Origin: Actinomycetes bacterium
GTDB lineage: Bacteria; Actinomycetota; Actinomycetes; Actinomycetales; Microbacteriaceae
DNA: 16,123 bases
Reading direction: 5' to 3'
NCBI GenBank assembly: GCA_023431405.1
Contig: JAEYVZ010000072.1
Span: forward strand, 1 to 16,123
Each line of letters begins with the position of its first letter. Within the stretch, counting starts at the first letter, position 1. This document shows positions 7,394-14,001 of the stretch, piece by piece. The notes under the pieces are model-generated. The model was not told where the DNA came from and did no database searches. It was given only the letters and a program-made list of their open reading frames with translations. A program made the translations under genes and the position numbers.

Positions 7394-8959
7394 TCAGCCG
7401 CCGGCGAGCTGAGTGTCGACGCCACCCTCGCGCGCAGCGCGCTCCGCTTCCTTGCGGGCCTGGTGCTCGGCTTTGCGCTCGCGACGCTCGCGGTCCTTCT
7501 CGGCCTTCTTGGCCTTCCGGTCTTCGCGGGCGGCATCCTTCGCGGCGTCGCGCGCCGCCTTGGCGGCAGCCTTCGCCGCCTTGTCCTTGCCCTTCGCGCC
7601 GGCGGCCTTCTCGCCCTTGTCGGCGGTAGCACCCTTGCCGGTGCTCTTCGTCCCCGAGCCTGTGCGGCTGTCGGCATCGGCCTCCTCGCTGACGGCGACG
7701 ACCTCCGGCTCCTCGACGAGTCCCGCGTCGGCGTCGGTGTCCGTCGGCGTGGCGGGCTCGGTGGTGGTGGGCTCCACCAGCGGGGGGCCGCCGGGAACGC
7801 TTCCCACCCACGTGGCCGCGTTCGTACCGAGGATCGCGGCCACCGCCAGGGCGGAGCCGATGAGGATCTTGGTGCGCGTGCGCATCTTCGCCCGCGGTGC
7901 CCGCGAGGATCCGGTCGCAAGGGCCCGGTGGCTCCGGCGCGTGGTCGGGGTCGGGAGGGCGAGGGTCGCGCCGGAGCGGGCTGCGACATCGGCGGAGATC
8001 GGAGGAAGCGGCGGGGGCGTCGGAACGAGCGGCGCGACGGCGGCCGAGGCGACCGGCGGCACCGGTGTGGCGACGGTCGGCACGTCGACCACCGCGGCGC
8101 TTCCTTCCGGGCGGCGCACGTCGGTGGGGAGAGCAGCCGCAGCACGCACGACATCGAGCGCTGTCGGCCGCTGCGCGGGGTCGCTTGCGGTCATCGTCTG
8201 AAGGAGAGTCGCCCACTCCCAGCCCATCCACGAGGGCACGTCGGGAGTCTCGACCAGTCGTGCCATGACGGCTCCGATGCCCGACGCCTGCGGGAACGCG
8301 CGCGTACCGGTCAGCGCTTCGAGCAGGACGAGACCGAGCGCGTAGATGTCGGCGGCCGGTGTGGCGAACTCACCCCGCACCTGCTCGGGGGCGAGGTAGG
8401 CGGCCGTTCCGATCACCACGCCGGGGGAGGTGAGCCGGTCGGCTTCCGCGAGGTAGGCGATGCCGAAGTCGGCGAGCTTCGCGCGGTGCCGCCGCTCGGG
8501 CAGCGGGTCGGTGGCCAGCAGCACGTTGGAGGGCTTCACGTCACGGTGCACGATTCCGGCCGCGTGCACCACATGGAGCGCGGATGCCAGTTCCGTGGCG
8601 AGTGCGGCGACGTCGCCGGCGTCCATCGGATGCTCGGCGAGCTCGTTGGCGAGGGTCGTCCCCTCCACGTACTCCATGACGAGGTACTCGGGCTCTCCCG
8701 GCACGACGTGCGCGTCGTAGAGCGTCACGAGCGAAGGGTGGTTGAGCGAGGCCAGCAGGGCCATCTCGGTGCGCGCCCGCGGAGCGACCTCCGCGCCGTC
8801 GGACTCCGAGCGCATCATCTTTATCGCGACCGTGCGGCCGAGCACGACGTCTTCGGCGCGGTAGACGCGGGCCATGCCACCGTGTCCGACGCATTCGCCG
8901 AGTCGGTACCGGCCTGCAAGGAGCGCCGTGGTCGACGGCTCGTCAGCAGGTGTCGTCAC
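7394..8959 (-). CDS. Membrane-anchored Hanks-type serine/threonine protein kinase
   Basis: This 521-residue protein has an N-terminal kinase domain (about 17-270), a Pro/Val/Ala-rich juxtamembrane linker (about 285-355), one transmembrane helix (about 364-386) and an outer tail. Kinase motifs are intact: Gly-loop GECVGHGGMARV (21-32), Lys47, Glu65, HRD (138-140), Asn145, DFG (164-166) and the LAPEQ segment (189-193). It should phosphorylate proteins on Ser/Thr in response to an external or envelope signal. There are no PASTA repeats. The tail is first acidic and Thr-rich (about 397-430), then very Lys/Ala/Arg-rich (about 441-512). The GTG at 8959 is preferred because GGGGAGG stands 6 bases upstream; upstream ATGs at 8980 and 8992 lack such sites. 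The open frame extending to 9199 runs through a tRNA and is not coding. Confidence 0.92.
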   Translation of the reverse strand: MTTPADEPSTTALLAGRYRLGECVGHGGMARVYRAEDVVLGRTVAIKMMRSESDGAEVAPRARTEMALLASLNHPSLVTLYDAHVVPGEPEYLVMEYVEGTTLANELAEHPMDAGDVAALATELASALHVVHAAGIVHRDVKPSNVLLATDPLPERRHRAKLADFGIAYLAEADRLTSPGVVIGTAAYLAPEQVRGEFATPAADIYALGLVLLEALTGTRAFPQASGIGAVMARLVETPDVPSWMGWEWATLLQTMTASDPAQRPTALDVVRAAAALPTDVRRPEGSAAVVDVPTVATPVPPVASAAVAPLVPTPPPLPPISADVAARSGATLALPTPTTRRSHRALATGSSRAPRAKMRTRTKILIGSALAVAAILGTNAATWVGSVPGGPPLVEPTTTEPATPTDTDADAGLVEEPEVVAVSEEADADSRTGSGTKSTGKGATADKGEKAAGAKGKDKAAKAAAKAARDAAKDAAREDRKAKKAEKDRERRERKAEHQARKEAERAAREGGVDTQLAGG

Positions 8960-9024
8960 GTGCGGCCTCCCCGTCGACATCGGGCGCGACATCCCACGGG
9001 TGAGGGAGGTGCGCTGTCGTGTCG

Positions 9025-9051
9025 AGGATAGGGGGACGCGCACCCTGACAC
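9025..9051 (-). promoter_or_regulatory. Candidate promoter of the Ser/Thr kinase gene
   Basis: On the minus strand, GTGTCA (9051-9046, four of six matches to -35) is followed by TATCCT (9030-9025, fitting TANNNT). The spacing of 15 bases is short. Transcription would begin around 9018 and give a leader of about 58 bases to the GTG with its GGGGAGG site. It lies between the tRNA 3' end and the kinase start, so the kinase need not depend on read-through from the tRNA. Confidence 0.35.
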
Positions 9052-9099
9052 CGGGGGCTTGACGCGACGCGCGAGAACTGCAAGCAGCCCGCGTCATCG

Positions 9100-9172
9100 A
9101 CGCGACGGCGGGAGTCGAACCCGCTGCGCAGCCGGGTATGAGCCGGTGCCCGGGACCACCCGGATCGCCGCG
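9100..9172 (-). tRNA. Atypical tRNA with CAU anticodon (Met-like)
   Basis: The minus strand folds as a 73-base cloverleaf. The acceptor stem CGCGGCG pairs with CGTCGCG (7 bp, one G-U), the D-stem is CCGG/CCGG with a GTGGTC loop, and the anticodon loop is CTCATAC (CAU at 9140-9138, with U33 and A37). The T-arm is GCGGG-TTCGACT-CCCGC, with every invariant T-loop base present. CCA is not encoded. It resembles neither the standard initiator, elongator Met nor Ile2 tRNAs: it has a paired C1-G72, A8 and G14 in place of U8/A14, an A-C mismatch at the base of the anticodon stem and a six-base variable loop. A TAGCGT -10-like hexamer lies upstream at 9232-9227. It may be a functional minor tRNA or a degenerate copy; the anticodon and T-arms are too good for chance. 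Confidence 0.7.
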
Positions 9173-9254
9173 AAGCCCCGCACCGGTCCGGTCGTGCATG
9201 GCATCCGGCGCCGGGGTCGTGCGATCACGCTAACCCGCGTCGCCGACGCCGGGG

Positions 9255-9296
9255 CGTCACATGACGGCGGATGCCGCTGAGCGACGGAATGTGACG
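9255..9296 (-). terminator. Extended hairpin after the M16-like gene, possible terminator
   Basis: Perfect 8-bp arms CGTCACAT (9255-9262) and ATGTGACG (9289-9296) enclose 26 bases that contain a smaller hairpin (GCGG-ATG-CCGC at 9267-9277). It begins 8 bases after the M16-like stop on the minus strand and separates that unit from the tRNA. There is no U-tract, so this would be a non-canonical terminator or an mRNA 3' end stabiliser. TGACGGCGG also occurs twice as a direct repeat here (9262 and 9292). Confidence 0.4.
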
Positions 9297-9303
9297 GCGG
9301 CGT

Positions 9304-10854
9304 TCAGGCGTTCGCCGTGGCAGCGGCCGGCACAGCATCGACCTCGCACTGCGCCCAGCCGGGGAGGCGCTCGCCGAGAAGCGCATGCAGCTGCTTCGGG
9401 CGGCGCCACTCGTCGAGATCGACGAACAGCAGGTGCCCCTGGCGGGCGATGAGCGTCCACAGTCGCAGGCGTTCGGAGTACGTCACCAGCACGAGATCGT
9501 CGAAGCGCACTTCGAAGACGCCGTCGTCGACGAGGCTCACCCGCTCGGTGTCGATGACGAGGTCTGCTCCCCGCGCGCCGGAGAAGAGCTTGCCGCCGAA
9601 GATCTCCGTCGTGTCCTGCATGTAGTGGCGCAGCAGTTCGCGCTTGCTGAGCGAGGGGAACAGCGGGTCGGGGTCCTCCGCGGGCTTCAGGCCGAGGGCG
9701 TCGCTGATCTGCTCCTCGCTCTCCGCCTCCAGGTCGTCTCCGAACGTCACGAACACCGATTCGAGGGCTTCGGCGAGCAGAGCCTGGATCGCGTCGGGGG
9801 TCACGCCGTCGAGCGAGGGCGGCCCGGTGACGTCGCCCGGCGCGCGCCGGCCCCGCACGACGGCCAGGGCGCGCGTATGGACGAAGTCGGCGTGGTTTTC
9901 GGGATCGTCGTCTCCCGCCCGCCAGCGCACCCGCTGCTCGGCGACGGCATCCTCCGTGGGACCTTCGCTCGCCAGGCGGCGGATGACGGAGAGAGCGGCG
10001 GCCGCCGCCTCCAGTGCGTGCTCGGGGCGCGGATCGAGCGCGTAGGCGGCCAATCCGCCGGTCTCCGACAGAGGGAACCACTGGCTGTCGACCGAGTAGA
10101 TGAGGTGGCGCTCGGCGCGGAGGGTGTCGAGGAGAGCATCGGACAGGAGCGTCGAGGCGACCGTCTTGGCGGCGAGGTCATCGCTGTCGAGCTGCAGGGA
10201 CAGGGCGACGGGGATCTGTCCGTTCACGACCCACTGACCGCGCCGCAGCACCGCGGCCTCGGGGCGGGCGGGCGTGCGACGTGCCGCGGGCAGCCGCACC
10301 GTGAGGCCTTCGGGGATCGGACCCGTGAACGACAGGGCGGCATTGCCGGCATGCAGCCAATCGACGGCGAACCGCAGCACCTCTTCCCGGGTGTGGGAAC
10401 GGTGGGCGGGCGAGCCGAGGTCCATCAGCCCGAGTGATTGATTGCCGAACCGGTCGATGAGGTGGCCGCGGCCCGGACGCTCGTCGCTGTCGCCGAGTTC
10501 GTTGCTGATGATGCGGCGCTGCTCGGCGACCGTCTCTTCGGTGGTCTCGTCGAGGGTCGAGATCGCCTCGCCGACGCGGGTCAGGAAGTCGGCCACGGCA
10601 TCCGGGGCGCCCTGCGCATAGAAGCTGATCGCCTCATCCGACGTGCTGGCGTTGTGGGAGATGTTGACCCGTCCGACCCGCGCCATCACGAGGTGCTCGA
10701 TGAGGTGCGCGAGGCCCGCGGTGCGTGCGGTCTCGTCGCGAAGACCCACGCCGAAGACGAGAGTGCCGGTGAACGCGGTGCGCACGTCGGCCCAGTAGGC
10801 CGGGATGCCGTCGACGTCGACGACGGAGAGCGTGGGGAGGACCATGGTGCCCAT
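9304..10854 (-). CDS. M16 (insulinase/pitrilysin-like) metallopeptidase family protein with extra C-terminal domain
   Basis: This is a 516-residue protein. The inverted zinc motif HLIEH (50-54) and a downstream Glu, probably Glu119 in EQRRIISNEL, match the M16 HxxEH...E arrangement, so unlike many M16 partners it should bind zinc. A second M16-like half (about 205-380) carries the LRAERHLIYSV segment (245-255), which corresponds to the substrate-positioning Arg/Tyr motif. Residues about 418-498 form a separate unit of alternating strands ending in a helix, reminiscent of a PH-like fold; this is inference. No signal peptide or membrane segment is seen, so a cytosolic location is expected. The ATG at 10854 has CAGGTG at suitable spacing, and a second ATG (10845) is possible. 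It lies 59 bp after the YccF gene on the same strand and may share its transcript. The peptide substrate is unknown. Confidence 0.8.
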   Translation of the reverse strand: MGTMVLPTLSVVDVDGIPAYWADVRTAFTGTLVFGVGLRDETARTAGLAHLIEHLVMARVGRVNISHNASTSDEAISFYAQGAPDAVADFLTRVGEAISTLDETTEETVAEQRRIISNELGDSDERPGRGHLIDRFGNQSLGLMDLGSPAHRSHTREEVLRFAVDWLHAGNAALSFTGPIPEGLTVRLPAARRTPARPEAAVLRRGQWVVNGQIPVALSLQLDSDDLAAKTVASTLLSDALLDTLRAERHLIYSVDSQWFPLSETGGLAAYALDPRPEHALEAAAAALSVIRRLASEGPTEDAVAEQRVRWRAGDDDPENHADFVHTRALAVVRGRRAPGDVTGPPSLDGVTPDAIQALLAEALESVFVTFGDDLEAESEEQISDALGLKPAEDPDPLFPSLSKRELLRHYMQDTTEIFGGKLFSGARGADLVIDTERVSLVDDGVFEVRFDDLVLVTYSERLRLWTLIARQGHLLFVDLDEWRRPKQLHALLGERLPGWAQCEVDAVPAAATANA

Positions 10855-10913
10855 TGTGGGGCACCTGCCGCGTCATCCGTCGTATCCGGCCCTCGCTGTG
10901 TCGATGCCGGGTG

Positions 10914-11303
10914 TCAGGCGAGCGATCCGTCGCGGGTGGAGACGATGTCCTTCCCGAGCGGCATGAGGGAGATGGGGATCATCTTGAAGTCGGCGATCGC
11001 CATGGGGATGCCGATGATCGTGAGGCACAGGGCGATGCCGCTCACGAGGTGGGTGAGCGCGAGCCACCAGCCCGCGAGGATGACCCAGACGACGTTGCCG
11101 AGGAACGAGCCGACGCCGGCGGTGGGCTTGGGAACGATCGTCCGTCCGAACGGCCAGATCACGTAGCGCGCCGTGCGGAACGAGGCGATCGCCCACGGGA
11201 TCGTGATGATGGGGATCAGCAGCAGGATGCCGGCGAGCACATAGCCCACGAACAGCCAGAATCCGGCGAAGATCACCCAGATGATGTTGAGCAGCGTGCG
11301 CAT
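10914..11303 (-). CDS. yccF: YccF-domain inner membrane protein (tandem repeat)
   Basis: This 129-residue integral membrane protein has two copies of the YccF (DUF307) unit. Repeat 1 (about 4-57) begins LLNIIWVIFAGFWL and ends WPFGRTIV; repeat 2 (about 67-121) begins FLGNVVWVILAGWWL and ends MPLGKDIV. Each copy holds two hydrophobic segments, predicting four membrane passes. Repeat-end motifs such as IPWAIASFRTARY and IPMAIADFKMIPI align position by position, which points to an old internal duplication, as in E. coli YccF. The molecular function of the family is not established. The start ATG at 11303 has a purine-rich GGGAGA about 8 bases upstream. The longer open frame to 11513 has no support and would run into the helicase gene. 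It is divergent from pcrA and upstream of the M16-like gene. Confidence 0.9.
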   Translation of the reverse strand: MRTLLNIIWVIFAGFWLFVGYVLAGILLLIPIITIPWAIASFRTARYVIWPFGRTIVPKPTAGVGSFLGNVVWVILAGWWLALTHLVSGIALCLTIIGIPMAIADFKMIPISLMPLGKDIVSTRDGSLA

Positions 11304-11379
11304 GACTCCATTCTCCCGTGCGTGTCTGCACGCCTCCTGGTGGAGGCGCCGGGGCGCCGGTGCGCCCCACGGCGGGCGC

Positions 11380-11408
11380 CTGCCGATGTCGGGCCGCGAG
11401 CCTAGACT
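11380..11408 (+). promoter_or_regulatory. Predicted promoter of the UvrD/PcrA helicase gene
   Basis: The -10 hexamer TAGACT (11403-11408) lies nine bases before the ATG at 11418, with a weak -35 CTGCCG (11380-11385) 17 bases upstream. Transcription would start at or within a few bases of the ATG, and no Shine-Dalgarno sequence precedes the gene. This fits near-leaderless translation, common in actinobacteria. The divergent region also holds GGCGCC-rich inverted repeats of unclear role. Confidence 0.5.
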
Positions 11409-11417
11409 TGATGGGAC

Positions 11418-13910
11418 ATGACCAACCCCATCAAGCCCGTCATCGTGGGCGGCGGCTCCCCTGTGCCCCGTGCCTCCGGGGCGCCCAGCGCCTCTCGAAC
11501 ACCCAGCGACCACGCCGGTGTCCGGGCCGACGAAGACCTCCTGCGCGGGCTCAACCCGCCGCAGCTCGAAGCGGTCACCTACCGCGGGCCCGCGCTGCTG
11601 ATCGTCGCGGGCGCCGGCTCAGGCAAGACCCGGGTGCTCACGCATCGCATCGCGTCGCTTCTGCGCAACCGTGAGGCGTGGCCGAGCCAGATCCTCGCGA
11701 TCACCTTCACCAACAAGGCTGCCGGTGAGATGCGCGAGCGCGTGCAGCAGCTCGTGGGAGATGCCGCGCAGGGAATGTGGATCTCGACGTTCCATTCGGC
11801 GTGCGTGCGCATCCTCCGTCGTGAGGCCGAGCAGTTCGGCTTCACCAAGAGCTTCACGATCTACGACTCGGGAGATTCGCGTGCGCTCATCAAGCGTCTC
11901 GTGAAGGAGCACGAGGCCGACGCGTTCGGCCTCACCCCCGCATCGGTGCAGGGCCGCATCTCGAAGCTCAAGAACGAGCTCGCTGATGCGGAGTCGTTCG
12001 CCCGGCAGGCGAACCTGAGCGACCCTGCCGAGCGACTGTTCGCGGAGATCTTCAGCGACTACCAGCGCGCATTGCAGAAGGCGAACGCGTTCGACTTCGA
12101 CGATCTCATCGCCCAGACCGTCTACCTCTTCCGGGCCTTCCCGCACGTCGCCGACGTGTATCGGCGCCGGTTCCGCCACATCCTCGTCGACGAGTACCAA
12201 GACACCAACCACGCCCAGTACTCGCTCATCCACGAGTTGACGCGCCCGGTCGTCGGCAAGGCAGGAGATGCGTTCTCGTCCGGCGGCATGATGATCTTCG
12301 ACCCCGTCGACGCGCCCGAGCTCGAAGGCGCCTCGCTCACCGTCGTGGGCGACTCCGACCAGTCGATCTACGCGTTCCGCGGCGCCGACATCCGCAACAT
12401 CTCCGAGTTCGAACGTGATTTTCCCGGCGCTCGCGTCGTGCTCCTCGAGCAGAACTACCGCTCGACACAGAACATCCTCTCGGCGGCCAACGCCGTCATC
12501 AGCCATAACTTCGATCGCAAAGACAAGAAGCTGTGGACCGACGTGGGCGCGGGCGATCCGATCGTCGGCTACACCGGCTATTCCCAGCACGACGAGGCGC
12601 AGTTCGTCGCCGACGAGATCGAGGCGCTCCACCGCAAGGGCGTGCCGTACAGCGAGATGGCGGTGTTCTACCGCACGAACTCGCAGTCGCGTGCGCTGGA
12701 GGAGATCCTCATCCGCTCGGCGGTGCCCTACAAGATCATGGGCGGCACGAAGTTCTACGACCGCGCCGAGATCAAAGACGCCCTCGCGTACCTCGTCGCG
12801 GTCGCGAACCCCGCCGACGAGCTCGCGGTCCGGCGCATCCTCAACCGTCCCAAGCGCGGAATCGGAGACGTCACCGAGACCTCGATCGCGCGGTACGCGG
12901 CCGAGGAGGGCATCACGTTCCGCGATGCGCTCGCGAACGCGTCGGCGCTCGGGGTCGGGCCGAAGATCCAGAAGGCGATCGCGCAGCTGGATGCCGTGCT
13001 GGCGGAGGCGACGGAGATCATGCTGCCGTCGTCGGGCGAGGTCGCCCCGTCGACGTCGGTCACCGAGGGCCTCAGCCTGCTTCTCAACAAGAGCGGCTAC
13101 TTCGACGCGCTCCGCCTCTCGAAAGACCCGCAAGACGAGGCGCGGGTCGAGAACCTCGACGAGCTCATCGCCGTCACACGGGAGTTCGCCCGCAACAACC
13201 CCGAGGGGACGCTGCTCGACTTCCTGACGGAGGTCGCGCTGGTGTCGGATGCCGACGACCTCGACGACTCGTCGGGCGTCGTCTCTCTCATGACGATGCA
13301 CACCGCGAAAGGCCTGGAATACGACGCCGTGTTCGTCACGGGCGTCGAAGAAGATCTCATCCCGCACCGCATCTCGGCGGGGGAGCCGGGCGGGCCCCAG
13401 GAGGAGCGCCGCCTGTTCTACGTGGCGCTCACCCGTGCCCGCATGCGCCTGCATCTGTCGCTCGCGATGACCCGCGCGCAGTTCGGCGAAGTGTCGGTGG
13501 CGATGCCGAGCCGCTTCCTCCAGGAGATCCCGCACGAGCTGATCGACTGGCGCCAGTCGCCGGGAGATGTGAATTCTCGCGGGGGCCAGCAGTCGCGCGC
13601 GCTCAACTCGCGGCGCGGCGGGCAGGGCGGCTTCGGGGGGAACCGGTACGGTGACGACCTCGTGCCCCTTCCTCGCCGGGAGAAGCCTGCCGGCGACATC
13701 GCCAAGTTCGCCAACCGCATCCCCGCGAAGGTGCGCGACAACGGAGACATGGAGCTGGCGCCGGGCGACCGCATCCGTCATGACGACTTCGGCGACGGGC
13801 GCGTGGAGATGGTCACCGGAGAGGGAGCGAAGCGGGTCGCGCACGTGCGCTTCGACAGCGCCGGGCCCAAGAAGCTGCTCATCAAGATCGCCCCGATCAC
13901 GAAGCTCTGA
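11418..13910 (+). CDS. pcrA: ATP-dependent DNA helicase UvrD/PcrA (superfamily 1A)
   Basis: This 830-residue 3'-to-5' helicase acts in nucleotide excision repair, replication-fork maintenance and plasmid rolling-circle replication. All SF1 motifs are intact: Walker A AGAGSGKT (64-71), Ia TFTNKAA (96-102), Ic TFHS (124-127), II DEYQDT (258-263), III GDSDQSIYAFRG (311-322), IV EQNYRST (344-350), V MHTAKGLEYD (about 627-636) and VI YVALTRAR (about 668-675). The C-terminal Tudor-like RNA-polymerase-binding module GDRIRHDDFGDG... ends in IKIAPITKL (about 780-830). It is longer than Bacillus PcrA because of a disordered N-terminal extension (1-40), a roughly 25-residue insertion between motifs II and III (about 279-305) and a Gly/Arg-rich linker before the Tudor domain. 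The start is supported by the near-leaderless promoter. It is transcribed apart from its neighbours. Confidence 0.97.
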   Translation: MTNPIKPVIVGGGSPVPRASGAPSASRTPSDHAGVRADEDLLRGLNPPQLEAVTYRGPALLIVAGAGSGKTRVLTHRIASLLRNREAWPSQILAITFTNKAAGEMRERVQQLVGDAAQGMWISTFHSACVRILRREAEQFGFTKSFTIYDSGDSRALIKRLVKEHEADAFGLTPASVQGRISKLKNELADAESFARQANLSDPAERLFAEIFSDYQRALQKANAFDFDDLIAQTVYLFRAFPHVADVYRRRFRHILVDEYQDTNHAQYSLIHELTRPVVGKAGDAFSSGGMMIFDPVDAPELEGASLTVVGDSDQSIYAFRGADIRNISEFERDFPGARVVLLEQNYRSTQNILSAANAVISHNFDRKDKKLWTDVGAGDPIVGYTGYSQHDEAQFVADEIEALHRKGVPYSEMAVFYRTNSQSRALEEILIRSAVPYKIMGGTKFYDRAEIKDALAYLVAVANPADELAVRRILNRPKRGIGDVTETSIARYAAEEGITFRDALANASALGVGPKIQKAIAQLDAVLAEATEIMLPSSGEVAPSTSVTEGLSLLLNKSGYFDALRLSKDPQDEARVENLDELIAVTREFARNNPEGTLLDFLTEVALVSDADDLDDSSGVVSLMTMHTAKGLEYDAVFVTGVEEDLIPHRISAGEPGGPQEERRLFYVALTRARMRLHLSLAMTRAQFGEVSVAMPSRFLQEIPHELIDWRQSPGDVNSRGGQQSRALNSRRGGQGGFGGNRYGDDLVPLPRREKPAGDIAKFANRIPAKVRDNGDMELAPGDRIRHDDFGDGRVEMVTGEGAKRVAHVRFDSAGPKKLLIKIAPITKL

Positions 13911-13911
13911 G

Positions 13912-13943
13912 AGAGGTCGGTGCGGGGCGAGAGTGCGACCTCT
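13912..13943 (+). terminator. Hairpin directly after the pcrA stop codon
   Basis: Perfect 8-bp arms AGAGGTCG (13912-13919) and CGACCTCT (13936-13943) flank a 16-base loop, starting two bases after the TGA. No U-tract follows, so termination efficiency is uncertain. The next gene has its own promoter just downstream, which fits a transcript end here. Confidence 0.45.
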
Positions 13944-13966
13944 GGCATCGCGCCACGCCCGGCGAC

Positions 13967-13995
13967 CTGACGCCTCATCGACCGGCCGTTAGGCT
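13967..13995 (+). promoter_or_regulatory. Leaderless-type promoter of the SseB-family gene
   Basis: A -35 CTGACG (13967-13972, four of six) is followed after exactly 17 bases by -10 TAGGCT (13990-13995). Only six bases separate it from the ATG at 14002, so the predicted first transcribed base is the A of the start codon. No Shine-Dalgarno is present. Confidence 0.65.
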
Positions 13996-14001
13996 GGGCG
14001 A

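Noticed and set aside
7379..9031. A 550-residue rightward open frame opposite the Ser/Thr kinase
   Set aside because: It mirrors the kinase codons and has no family resemblance. The kinase shows all catalytic motifs and a matched ribosome site.
8960..9199. N-terminal extension of the kinase through to 9199
   Set aside because: It would translate through the tRNA, and the residues are not kinase-like. GGGGAGG before the GTG at 8959 gives a better start.
11619..13844. A 741-residue open frame antisense to the helicase gene
   Set aside because: It is a GC-bias shadow in a frame opposite a complete, motif-verified pcrA. It is Arg/Val/Asp/Leu-rich with no recognisable domain and no start signals.
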